From: Helochares maculicollis | Taxonomy: Eukaryota > Arthropoda > Insecta > Coleoptera > Hydrophilidae | Assembly (NCBI GenBank): GCA_033557835.1 | Contig: JAWQRO010000275.1 | Coordinates: 1-45,119 of the forward strand | DNA: 45,119 bases | Direction: 5' to 3' | In this document: positions 10,905 through 20,884 of the stretch, one piece after another | Layout: each line of letters starts with the position of its first letter | How positions within the stretch are numbered: the stretch's first letter is position 1 | The notes under the pieces: model-generated | Told to the model about the DNA's origin: nothing | The model's input: only the letters and a program-made list of their open reading frames with translations | The model's database searches: none | Made by a program: the position numbers and the translations under genes

Positions 10905-11372
10905 TTTTTCTGCATGAATTCTCTATTGTTATTCATCGAAATGTCAAATATCCCAATATATCCTGGAATGTTCGCACCCCATGAGCCATCATGTGTAGTT
11001 GTTTACACCTGAGCAACTATTTGATGTAGCGTCAGTTCTATAGACTTCCCGCACATGGTTGTCTACTATGAACACAGCATATCCGTTAAGTACATCCTCT
11101 GGTACACATACCTATTGATTAATTTCTCCAAAGCCGTTATGACCTAAGAAGAAGTAAGAATAATTGTCCTATATAGCTTCGTCTCTCTGTATGTCTGCTT
11201 TCCGAATTTCGGCAAAAGTGTACCCGAGCTTACTTCCACGGTTTTGGCACATCTCTGCACAGGTATTGATTGCCCATCTTATACTACCAGGCTTGTTGCT
11301 AGTTGCGCCATCTATGAAAAACCCTTGAAACTTATTTGTAGCCCTCATGATACTTTCACATGTGTTGCGCAC
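10905..11372 (-). pseudogene. Unidentified coding remnant, right part
   Basis: The longest frame (11372-11169) contains FQGFFIDGATSNKPGSIRWA, INTCAEMCQNRG and GYTFAEIRKADIQRDEA; further minus-strand blocks in shifted frames include VITALEKLINRYVYQR (about 11080-11140) and MMAHGVRTFQDILGYLTFR (about 10940-11000). Together with 9450-9996 it looks like one decayed gene of at least 300 codons that the mariner at 9999-10902 interrupted. Not recognised. It could be an endogenised viral gene or a retroelement gag; no hallmark decides. Confidence 0.4.
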
Positions 11373-11428
11373 ATCCTATGATTCAGAAATAAATGTAAAA
11401 AATCTAAATCTTCATGACTTCTTTCCAG

Positions 11429-11595
11429 TAAACAACTCTCACATGGCCGGCGACCAACACATTACCAACAACACAGGACCAACAGAGAATTCAGGGAAAC
11501 CGAGAGAGCAGAAACCTCGTTCGAACAGGCCCCCACCATCCCGTAGGAACGAAGCAAAGAAAGAACCGTTGGTGAACGGCACTGTTGCGTTGTAA
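11429..11595 (+). CDS. Fmr1: Fmr1 terminal coding exon
   Basis: After acceptor CTTTCCAG the exon completes a split Leu codon (phase 1) and reads NNSHMAGDQHITNN, PRSNRPPPSRRNEAKKE and PLVNGTVAL, then TAA at 11593-11595. The K-E-x-LVNGT end is a conserved C-terminal tag of insect FMR1 proteins, so this is the normal stop. In total the six exons here encode 377 residues. Confidence 0.94.
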
Positions 11596-12350
11596 ATTCG
11601 GTGCCAAAGTATTTTAACCGGTGAGCAAAGCCAACGAGCGCTCGATAGATGAAGTAAAAAACTTTATTTTTGTTAAATTTTTGTGTTGCAAATGTTATTC
11701 CAGCCTAGTTAAGTAAATCAGAGGGCGGACTTCTGCCCGATCCTGGCCGAAACTGAGTGACTGTTTGGTTCCGTGAACCATGACTCCACCGATTGGTTGG
11801 ACTGTTTTATATGTGTGGCTTAAATGGTTCCTCTTTAGATCAGTGCAAAAATAAACTGTTCATTTATAAAATAATAATAATAATGATTATGATGGTAAAA
11901 ATATTAATAACAAGAGAGGAATGCGACGGCAACTTTTCTATCTTTAATACATTGGTGTTGTTAACCTAGCGCACATGCAGATTCTTTTTTTAGTTTACTT
12001 GAATAAACTATTAATTTATTGTTCAATCTCCTTCTTGTAAAATCGAGCGAGTTTAATGTTGTTTTTTTTTATTTATTAGTTATTTATTTTTATTTTGTAT
12101 TTTGCTAGGTATTTTTAAGTAGAAATTGTTTTTAACAGACCTCCTCAGTTTTCTCAATTTCAAAATTTCATAAAAATGTATAAATAATATATTATTATAA
12201 AATAGGAATTAAAAGAAACCCATTTGTTTTGCTATATTGACCCAATATTTGTTTACAAAATAAATCTAAAGAAAAAAATGATGAAAAACGATGCTCTGTA
12301 ACAATAAATGTAGTTAAAATTTTTTGCATTAAATAAACAATAGATTTTTT
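11596..12350 (+). other. Fmr1: Fmr1 3' UTR (extent inferred)
   Basis: AT-rich transcript tail after the stop. AATAAA occurs at 11850-11855 and again at 12332-12337, the latter followed by a T/G-rich run (GTGCAGTTTGTTGTC), so transcript ends near 11.87 kb and 12.36 kb are both plausible. Includes ATTTA-type AU-rich stretches. No element is inserted in it. Confidence 0.6.
12332..12337 (+). promoter_or_regulatory. Poly(A) signal AATAAA, likely distal Fmr1 end
   Basis: AATAAA followed within 10-30 bases by a T/GT-rich downstream element. The best-supported of several hexamers in the 3' UTR. Confidence 0.5.
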
Positions 12351-12944
12351 GTGCAGTTTGTTGTCTTTACATTTAGTATTTTGTTAAGTATTATAAAACA
12401 CTACAGATTGCAGTTTTGTTGGTTTTATTTCACCATTATTTTTTCCTTAAACTATTGAGTGTGTCTTATCTTGAGGTTATCTGTTTGTTAATATGCAGAA
12501 TCTTTAGGTTTTTGCACATTTCCCCATATTCTGTAAGAAATTTTTATTTAGCAGAATTCATTTGTTAATTTTTTGTACAACCAAGCCTTGAATGAATGTC
12601 TTCCAAGCTGTTCGTCTTGTATAATACGAATATCTCCCTTCTAATTTATACATTGAACCACTGTTTTATATATATCCGAGACTGTTTGGACTTATTTAGC
12701 AGCAATCTTATATTTGGAGTTCAGTGAAATTCCACTAAAATTCTGAAGATTTTTGCAAGCAGAAATATTCATTATTAGGCTATATTATACAAAAAAAATA
12801 CATCTATACAGAACTGTTCATGTTCTATCAGTGAAAATGCTAAAGACCTTTGCAAAATAATGTGATCTAAAACTATTATTTCTATTTCAATACTAATCAG
12901 ATTTCGACAATGTTATACATGTTCAATTTTTACAGGACACCATT
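12351..12944. other. AT-rich intergenic spacer
   Basis: Between the Fmr1 3' end and the repeat block. I see no gene or repeat here, only A/T runs. Confidence 0.5.
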
Positions 12945-15900
12945 GGAAATATCTTTATTTTTGTGAAATTATGAAAATTCGCGTATTTTCATGAACTATC
13001 CACCACGGCCGGTTTTATCATCGAACCTACCGATTGCGATAATGCAAGTTTCGCTCCGATATTCTCACTGAAAGGGAAGTTACGGCCGTCGAAACAATTT
13101 CCTCGGTCTCTCGAAAATTTTCTTAAATATCCGAGGCGTCTGCAGGTAACATTTGCAGTTTTAATCGGTCGAATAGGGTGTAGATCGATCGGGAAAAAAC
13201 ATACAGAACGCCCGGAAGTTGCCAAAACCTTAGACGGCCGAAACTATCGAGTATCACGAAGCGATAATTTCGATGCCTTCTGTTGGCTGCAGTTCACGTC
13301 CGATCTCAACGGGCTTGGCACGTTTCGATTCGTGGCTAGGTGAGGAACCCAACGATGCCAAAAACTCCAGTCCGCGACGCGGTCGACCGAATTCGAACGT
13401 TTCGTTCGCAGTGCAATTGCCCCTTACAAAAGCGAAAATATGAAAATTTTTAATAGTCGTCCTACGGCCGCGAATTTTACACAGATCTATCGGTCTTGAC
13501 GTCCTGATTGAGAATTTTCAAACCAGAGCTCTCTACGTCGCCTGTGACGGCCGCTAGAGCGCGCCAAAGTTTCGCAAAATCGCCATTTTTTTCGCGATTT
13601 TCGACCGGTCGCAAATATCTCGGGTATCGTTGGTTTTACGATGTCGAACATAAAATGATTATAACTAGATATTGATGAGATAAGATCACTGGTGCAACGA
13701 AATTCGAGCTAGGACCAAGCGTATGGTAAAAAAGTGGTAAAAAATGTTTGCCGACGGTCGACCTTCCGGGCATCGTAGCACGCTTGTTTTTTAATCCAGC
13801 GACTTTTAGATAGTGTCGTTGGATGCGTCTTGATGAGACGTACCAGAATCGCGGCTTCAGCACATCCCGTTCGGACGCAATGAATTTTTTTCAGATAAAG
13901 CTCGAAAATCCTGAAATTGCGTTAATACCCGGGGGCTCAATTTTTTGCGATTTTTAACGAAAAATTTTTTCTCGCGAAATCGACTCTAACCGGCATCGAT
14001 GGATGGGGCGGGACGTTGTCTGTCCGACGGTGGTTGCGGTTCCTCTCTATCTGCAGCGGTTCGGGCTGAAGAGCGATTTTTATGATATTTTTGTAAATTC
14101 GCGAATTCTCGCGAACTAACCACCTGAGTCGGTCCTTTCGGACCTCGGGATTACAACGGTGCAAGTTTCGTCTCGAAATTCCTACCGGAAGCCGAGATAC
14201 GGCCATATTGGAACTTTCCCATTTTGCCCCTAATTCTTAAAAATTTCAACGAAACTCACCGTGGAGAGTAGTGGGTAGCACCGTTGGATCCGCCTCGTCG
14301 AGACGATCTTTTTTATGTGCAATAGTAGGGGTCTGGGATGTACGGAAGGCCCGCAAATCGCCAAAAACCGTTGCGCGACTTCAACTATCCAATGTCGCGA
14401 AGCGGTAACTTCGGCGCCCTCTCCAGGCCGCAGCTCACGTCCGATCGCGACGGTTTTTGCACCGTTAGATTCGTGCCGATGAGACAAATTCAACGATGCC
14501 AAAAATTTTTTCTCGCGAAATCGACTCTAACCGGCATCGATGGATGAGGCGGGACGTTGTCTGTCCGACGGTGGTTGCGGTTCCTCTCTATCTGCAGCGG
14601 TTCGGGCTGGAGAGGGATTTTTATGATATTTTTGTAAATTTGCGAATTCTCGCGAAGTAACCACCTGAGTCGGTCCTTTCAGACCTTGCGATTACAACAG
14701 TGCAAGTTTCGTCTCGAAATTCCTACCGGAAGCCGAGATACGGCCATTTTAGGACTTTCCCATTTTGCCCTTAATTCTTAAAAATTTCAACGAAACTCAC
14801 TGTAGAGGGTCGTGGGTGGCACCGTTGGATCCGCCTCGTCGAGACAATCATTTTTATGTGCAATAGTAGGGGTCTGGGACGTACGGCAGGTCCGCAAATC
14901 GCCAATAACCGTTTTGCGACGGGAAATATCCTACCTCTCGAAGCGGTAAATTCGGCGCCCTCTGGAGGCCGCAGTTCGCCTCCGATCACGGCGATTCTTG
15001 CACCGTTAGATTCGTGCCGATGAGACGAGCCCTAAGATACCAAAAAATTAGCTCCGCGATGTGATCGACCGAATTCGTACGTTTCGTTAGCAGTGCAATT
15101 GCCCCTTACAAAAGCGAAAATATGAAAATCTTTAATATTTGTCTTACGGCCGCGAATTTTACACCGATCTATCGACCTTGGCGTCCTGATTGAGAATTTT
15201 CAAACCGAGGCTCTCTAAGTCGCCTGTAACGGCCGCTAGAGCGCACCAACATTTCGCATAATCGCCATTTTTTCCGCGATTTTCGCCCGGTCGCGAATAT
15301 CTCGGTTATCGTTGGTTTTACGGGGTCGAACATGAAATAATTATAAAGAGATATTGCCGAGATAAGATCGTTGGTGCAACGAAATACGAGCTGGGACCAA
15401 GCGTATGGTAAAAAAGTGGTAAAAACTGTTTGCCGACGGTCAACTTTCCGGGCACCGTAGCACGCTTGTTTTTCAAGCCAGCGACTTCTAGATAGTGTTG
15501 TTGGATGCGTCGACGAGACAAATCTAACGGTACCTAAATCGCGGCTCTACCTCATTCCCGTTCGGAGGCTACGAATTTTTTTCGCTTCGAGCCCAACAAT
15601 TCTTGATAGGGCTCACAAATTTTATCAAAAAATTTCATCATCGGAAACTGGCTCTAAGCAGCATCGGCGGATTATGCAAGACGTTATCAAACCAATTTTG
15701 CTTACTCCACCGCCATAGATGCCGGCATTTGTGCTGCAGAACCTTATTTTTGAAAGTAATGAATTTCACTTATTTTTAAAATTCAACCACTGCAGTCGAT
15801 GTTCCCGGGCATCCTAAATCCGACAGTGTTGGCTTCGTTTTGATATTTTGACGGGGTGAGGAGTTACAGCCGTCGGAAGCCGACCTTCTTTAGAGTGCGC

Positions 15901-16170
15901 ATTTTGTCACAACTCTGGGACTCTAACGGCTCGAATGGAGTCAGTTGGCAAGGTTGTATCGAAGGGTTAGATGCCAAACTAATCTGGGTTGTACATACCA
16001 CCAGAGGTCAAATGATCACCAAAAAGCGATTAATGTCCGAAACATTCAATTCTCACAAAGCGGCAACTTTGACAATTTCTGGAATCCTCAGTTCGCGTCT
16101 GATCGAAACGATTTATGCAAATTTATATTCACGTCAGGGCTTTTAGAGTACGCCGAAACTTCGGTGACAC
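12945..16170. repeat. Higher-order tandem repeat block (Y-X-Y-Y-X-Y)
   Basis: GC-richer, CpG-rich, non-coding block. Module Y is about 541 bp (13962-14502 and 14503-15041 are adjacent, highly similar copies; 12945-13359 and 15571-16150 are diverged copies). Module X (13360-13880 and 15041-15570) recurs with a 1682-bp offset, so the order is Y X Y Y X Y. Y contains TCTCGCGAAATCGACTCTAA and GTGCAAGTTTCGTCTCGAAA. Open frames exist on both strands but do not persist between copies, so they are by-products. The block joins the same 3' tail as the M repeats at 16165-16310. Confidence 0.75.
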
Positions 16171-16315
16171 ACAAAGACACACACAGAGACATGCCTAAAT
16201 GGTCAAAATGGATTCAGGGGCACTCAAAACATGGAAATCCGTCAGAATTTCGAGGTCGAATTCTTTCATGACTCCTTTATTATACTTCATATAGTAATAC
16301 GCGAATATAAAAACA
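16165..16315 (+). repeat. Hairpin tail shared with the M repeats
   Basis: Begins with a CA-rich run and continues ATGGATTCAGGGGCACTC, TTTCGAGGTCGAATTCTTTC and a degenerate hairpin near 16278-16294, ending GCGAATATA. The same tail closes M1, M2, M3, M4 and the segment at 17895-18045, although the sequences before it differ. Confidence 0.65.
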
Positions 16316-16364
16316 TACAGAAATATGACGGACATTAGCGGAAACTTTTGTTTTTCCTCTAACC

Positions 16365-17327
16365 AAAAATCTGAAGTGTCGCCACTCAACATTCCCATAT
16401 AAATATATGTACGACATAACAGTACCTGCCATTAATGATTATAAAACTACAAACACTTACATGAGTTTCAAAACTAAAAGCAAAAGTTTTAATATTCATA
16501 ATTTACATATACTTCAATGTCTATTTTCAACACATTAATATAATCATAAGGAATATTCAATTCTTTTTCAGTACATATCATCGGAATATTTTTAATATTC
16601 CTTTATGCACTGTATAAAACTTTGTGTGTAAAAAATAAATACACTATTCACTAGTCTGCAATATGGAACGCTTGTAAAAACCCTAGGCGAAGGCTTGAAT
16701 TTTAAAATGTGAATTGATAACTAAAGGAAGGGTCCAATTTTAGAACATAAATTCATAGCTAAAAAATGAACTTTATGACAGTAAAATCCCACTTCCGGTT
16801 TTCAAATTTACACGGAACTATTTGTTATTGCTATATTTTCCATGTTTAGCATTTTTGTAACATTTTTGTAAAATTTTTTATTCTGAGGCCTACTAAAATT
16901 GGAATTTTCAAAGTTATAAAAATAGCACTTCCGGTGCTCCGATCTTGTTGAAAATTTGTATCCGCCAGTTTTTTGTGATATTTAAGATGTGAACGAAATT
17001 TCATTCCTTAATTTTAAAGACTACTTGAAAAGTTTTCAAAGCTGTGTAGGTAAATGGGTACTTCCGGTGATCCTATATGCCTCAAAAAATGATTCAGATC
17101 TAAGTTTTTGCGATAATGGCCTTGTGCCACATTTCATTACTCCAGATCATACGGTCTGACCGCTATCGTGTTTACATACATACACACACACAGGCAACAT
17201 ACTAAAAATGGTCAAAACGGATTCAGGGGGACTCAAAACGTGAAGATCCGTCAAAATCTCGAGGTCGAATTTTTTCATGATCCCAATACCTTCCCTTTAC
17301 TATACTTCGTATAGTAAACAGGAATGT
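16365..17327 (+). mobile_element. ACTTCCGGT/hairpin repeat, copy M2 (longest)
   Basis: The 963-bp copy has all parts: GAAGTGTCGCCACTC at the start, ACATTCCCATATAAATATA inside the left end, three perfect ACTTCCGGT boxes at 16791, 16927 and 17060 (spacing 136 and 133), a CA run, the tail, hairpin TACTATACTTCGTATAGTA at 17298-17316, and GGAATGT at the right end, complementary to the left ACATTCC. No coding capacity. I infer a non-autonomous DNA element; its partner is unknown. Confidence 0.7.
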
Positions 17328-17332
17328 GAAAA

Positions 17333-17750
17333 TGAAATTTATGAAGGTAAAGTCCCACTTCCGGTTTTCAAATTTGCACGGAAATATTTGTTATTGCTAT
17401 ATTTTCCATGCTAAGCATTTTTCTAAAATTTTTTATTTCAAGACCTATAAAAATTGGAATTTTCAAAATTGTAAAAATAGCACTTCCGGTGCTCCGATCA
17501 TGTTGAAAATTTGCATCTGTCAGTTTTTTTTGATGTTTAAGATGTGCACAAAATTTCAATTCGATAGCTCTATTTTAAAGACTACTTTACTTGAAAAAAT
17601 TTCAAAACCGTGCAGGTAAACACGCACTTACACAGACAACAAGACAAAAATGGATTCAGAGGCACTCAAAACGTGGAGATAGGTCAAAATCTCGAGGTCG
17701 AATTTGTTTATGATCTCAATACCTTCCCTTTCGTATAGAATATGGGAATA
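17333..17750 (+). mobile_element. ACTTCCGGT/hairpin repeat, copy M3 (truncated)
   Basis: Abuts M2 directly. Left third missing; starts at the segment before the first box. Perfect ACTTCCGGT at 17357 and 17482; the third box region is deleted together with the flanking 80 bases. The hairpin is decayed (CGTATAGAATATGGG). Confidence 0.65.
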
Positions 17751-17754
17751 TAAA

Positions 17755-18110
17755 ATGCGGTTAAAGACCGAAACATTAAACTCTCACAAAGCGGCAATTT
17801 TGACGATCTCTGGAAACCTCAGTTTGCGTCTTATCGCAACAACTTTTGCAAATTTATATTCTCGTCAGGGCCGTTAGAGTGTGTCAAAACTTCGGTGAAA
17901 CACACAAAGACATACACAGACATGCCAAATATGGACAAAATGGATTCAGGGACACTCAAAACGTGGAACTCCGTCAGAGTCTCGAATTCTTTCATGACTA
18001 GCAACCCTTTATCATACTTCATATAGTAATAAGGGAATGTAGAAACATACAGAAATATGATGGACATTAGCGAAAACTATTGTTTTTCCTCTAACCAAAA
18101 ATGAATGATC
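17755..18110 (+). repeat. Direct repeat of 16030-16370
   Basis: Repeats the end of the last Y module plus hairpin tail plus the following unique sequence (shared GACGATCTCTGG-type, TTCATATAGTAAT and AACATACAGAAATATGA blocks). The two copies flank M2 and M3, so the segment was duplicated, or the M2/M3 pair was captured between copies by recombination. Confidence 0.6.
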
Positions 18111-18562
18111 TATCTTTTGTCAAAAACTAAAGATCGAGTCTTTACTTTTATATTCCCATTGCGTTGTAAGATATCAAAATTCGTCAAACAATAACTTTGA
18201 ACAGAACAGAATTACACCAGCTAATTTCGCTGGATGAAAATTTTTTAGAAAAATATAATTATCGTTAGAACTACTAATTGTTAAGCAGGAAGTTATATAT
18301 ACAACTTTTAATGTAGATATTTTTCGGTCCCCAAAGGCAGTAGATTAGCACAAAGGATGAACTGTTAAAACTTCCCGGTAAACCCACTCATCACCATTGC
18401 AGATAACACAAACATATGTATAATAATCGCGCTCTAGTTCCACGCGATCATTTATTATAAAAAGATTACAAGATTTTTAATCTGATGAATGTGAAACAGC
18501 GTTTCGAAGTGGATAAGAGAAACGGTAAATATCAAACAACAGATGAATAAAAATCTATTTTC
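18111..18562. other. Intergenic, no feature seen
   Basis: AT-rich unique sequence between the repeat cluster and the zinc-finger gene 3' end. Nothing recognised. Confidence 0.5.
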
Positions 18563-18568
18563 TTTATT
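18563..18568 (-). promoter_or_regulatory. Poly(A) signal of the zinc-finger gene
   Basis: AATAAA on the minus strand, 80 bases after the stop codon at 18648-18650. Position fits a short 3' UTR. Confidence 0.5.
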
Positions 18569-18647
18569 TCCGTTTAATTTCAACATAACTTAAAAATAAA
18601 TCTGATATACATCTTGATAGCTTTGATATATTTTGTTAATAACCACT

Positions 18648-18798
18648 TTACAGCAACCTTTGACAATCCCCAGCTATCATGGAGGACTCGCTCTCGCTCT
18701 CGGATTCAGTTTCCTCCTCCCCGGACCAGTGCTCGAACTCTTCTTTGTGGTGCTGGAGTGCCATCAAAGAAGGAAAGAGACTGTCGCAAGCCGAGCAT
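18648..18798 (-). CDS. C2H2 zinc-finger protein, terminal exon
   Basis: Minus-strand exon starting after acceptor CTTGTTGCAG and ending at TAA (18650-18648). It completes a split Gly codon and encodes the zinc finger CSACDSLFPSLMALQHHKEE followed by FEH, spacing C-x2-C-x12-H-x5-H, then an acidic tail (SGEEETESESESES) and a short end (MIAGDCQRLL). Acidic Glu/Ser tails after fingers are common in nuclear proteins. I cannot name the family. It is convergent with Fmr1, about 6 kb from its 3' end. Confidence 0.85.
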
Positions 18799-18869
18799 CT
18801 GCAACAAGCACGAAAATTCCCAACACTTTAGATAAAGCTCGGCTCTAATAAAAATTGAAAGATGTTTAC
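18799..18869 (-). other. Intron of the zinc-finger gene, 71 bases
   Basis: Minus-strand donor GTAAAC, acceptor TTGCAG with a pyrimidine-rich tract. Short size is typical for insects. Phase 2 on both sides. Confidence 0.8.
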
Positions 18870-18957
18870 CCAAAGTGCCTTTTCTTCTGCTTATGTGATG
18901 ATAACTGCTTTAGACATGGAAATGCTCTATCACAGACATTGCAAGTCAGCGCCTCAT
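18870..18957 (-). CDS. C2H2 zinc-finger protein, penultimate exon
   Basis: 88-bp minus-strand exon between acceptor ATGTTTCAG and donor GG/GTAAAC. Reads DEALTCNVCDRAFPCLKQ, LSSHKQKKRHFG: a finger with the same C-x2-C-x12-H-x5-H spacing and a shared F-P-x-L core as the next one, so the two look like an ancient duplication. Exits in phase 2, matching the next exon. Enters in phase 1. Fingers with H-x5-H usually bind nucleic acid. Confidence 0.85.
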
Positions 18958-19334
18958 CTGAAACATGAAAAATCCGATTAACTATAAAAGATATCCTATT
19001 AAATCATGATAACATGTTTAAAAATAATGCGATTATTTAGCAAATAATCAAATAAGACGGTTTGTAAATAATGGGATTTTCAAGGAATAACGAGATTTAC
19101 AATTAGTGCCATTTAATGAAATATTAAAAATAATGAGATTACACAAAGGAGCTGGTAGATGCGAGCCACAACAAAGAAATAAGCTACTGCAGAATAGGAA
19201 AATCATTTTAATAAAATATGGGGATGGTATGTCGTCGGTTTCTTGTTTCAAGAATTTAATTTGGCAACCGCTACACATGGAAACATAACTTTTAGACAGG
19301 AAATATTTTACAATAATGTAAACGTTTCCTTTAC

Positions 19335-19403
19335 CTGAGGAATGTTCAGATGAAAATTTTACCTCCTGCCTCAGAGCAGATGGGGCGAAACAAGGGAAAA
19401 GCT
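19335..19403 (-). CDS. Candidate upstream exon of the zinc-finger gene
   Basis: Minus-strand donor CCTCAG/GTAAAG after position 19335 leaves phase 1, the phase needed by exon 18957-18870, and reads ...RQEVKFSSEHSS before it, so the join gives SSEHSSDEALTC. A possible acceptor TTTTTACAAG lies just before 19403. Only phase and splice sites support it; the peptide has no motif. Confidence 0.35.
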
Positions 19404-20550
19404 CTTGTAAAAATTAATTATAGGAATCTTTGGGAAATCGTTCGGCGGAGCAACTTAGAAAATCCTTTGAGGCTTTGCGGGGGCTAAGAAAGACTTTCGG
19501 AGAGTGTATCAAGGAAGGAAAACACTTTCATAATTGACTATTATCATTCCTTTGAGCTGACCTTCTCTGAAGTCCTGCTCTGCCCCAAAGCTTTACATAG
19601 CGGTGTCGGGGAATCGTTTAAATCCCTTTTCGGAAAAGAGGGAAACCCACTCTGGCAGGAGGTTAAACGAGAGACATGGGAAGAATAAATCGAGTCTAGT
19701 TTCGGGGCCGCTTTCCTCTGTGCAGACGTCAGAAGTTGGGAAGTGACTTTATGTCTCTGATAAAAACCCACTTCCACCTAACGATATTGCAATGCAAATG
19801 AATCTACTGGAACTCCATGGGTCCCATTTCACATGCAATGTTGTGTTAAATCGGCTATTTTAAAGTAATCGATGCGTGTCCTATCGCTATAATAGGAAAG
19901 ATAGAGAGAGAGGAACTCCAGTTTTAAATAACTGAATCAGGCGAAACGAAAGGTCGCTGGAAGTTAACTGGCGAAAGTTGGGAAAGAAGAGTATTGAAAT
20001 TTTATTTTCTGAAGTTCGGAGCAGATGGGATGGAGAAGTTGGTGGTGAACAGTGGAAACAGGTTGTCTTGCGTTTCTGGAGTCTGAAAAGGTATCTTTTT
20101 ATAGTAATAGGAGCTTTTAGTTGTAAATGTAGTTATAAGCGAAAATCCTAGAGCAATACCGCCGGAGGATCAACCGTCTGATCCTGACTGTTATATTCTG
20201 GTTTTGTGCAAGTCTTCAGCTGTAAGCTACCTAAAATTGGGTGTCATTTCATGTGTGATATGGGTTCTTATACTTTCGAAATATGAATACGGGGGATATT
20301 AGACAGTTCTGATTTATATGAAATATAACGTTTCCTCTCAAGTTACATCAGACCATACACACAAAATTTGCGTAGCACCCATAGATAATTTACGGTGTTT
20401 AAAAGGTTAATTTTTATTGATACTTGAGGAAACAACACACATACGTGTTACCAATATTGGGCTGGAGCATAATTCTTGCGGCTGTTTTTCGACCACTTTT
20501 ATTCAACAAATACGATACCATTATTTAACAAAAACGGATTTAAATGATTA
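19404..20550. other. Unique sequence, no gene identified
   Basis: Contains purine-rich stretches and minus-strand frames without motifs (19544-19777). Earlier exons of the zinc-finger gene could lie here or to the right of the repeat cluster; I could not place them. Confidence 0.45.
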
Positions 20551-20781
20551 TTACGGAGCGTAGTCGTTATCTATTTCAAGAACTGCTTCCCATTTGGTTG
20601 GTAGCAGGTCGATTCCATGGGCGAAGACGTCACAATTCTTCGAAGCGATCCACGCTTTAACAGCGGCCACTAAAACATCCGAATCGTCGTAAATTTTGTT
20701 CCTTTGCCAGTTTTGAAATGAGCGATTGATTTGGTAGTCTGTAGGAGCTTTGGTTGGTGAATATGGCTGTTCGGTACCACC
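20551..20781 (-). pseudogene. Mariner transposase C-terminus, split by duplication unit
   Basis: Minus strand reads EQPYSPTKAPTDYQINRSFQ, then DVLVAAVKAWIASKN and GIDLLPTKWEAVLEIDNDYA, ending TAA at 20553-20551. This is the mariner region from the third catalytic Asp (APTDY) to the C-terminus. The upstream part with the second Asp (HHDNARPH) lies at 22740-22850, beyond the LINE, so the LINE was inserted into this mariner. Confidence 0.7.
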
Positions 20782-20884
20782 TCTACCACCCCTGAAGGAA
20801 GAAACGATTATAGAGGGAACTGAGCTTTTGGTATATAGGCTAGTCTAGAGCGCCTAGTTTTTAATTGATCAAATTTCCTGTACA

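Larger units (their letters stand above)
6612..11428 (+). other. Fmr1: Fmr1 last intron, 4.8 kb, filled with transposon remnants
   Basis: Donor GTAAGT after 6611; acceptor TTCTTTCCAG before 11429. 6612-7037 shows nothing recognisable. The rest holds the repeat at 7038-7635, a DD41D transposon corpse, a mariner C-terminus, a 904-bp mariner and pieces of an unidentified minus-strand coding remnant, each described separately. 8840-9080 shows nothing recognisable. Confidence 0.85.

Noticed and set aside
13636..15521. Open frames of 67-96 codons in the repeat block.
   Set aside because: They do not persist at the same place in both copies of X or Y, lack motifs, and occur on both strands.
12974..16305. 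ATTCGCGTATT at 12974 and its near complement at 16298 as terminal inverted repeats of a 3.3-kb element.
   Set aside because: The left word is just the AATTCGCGAATT part of a diverged Y module, which starts earlier (about 12945), so it is not an end.
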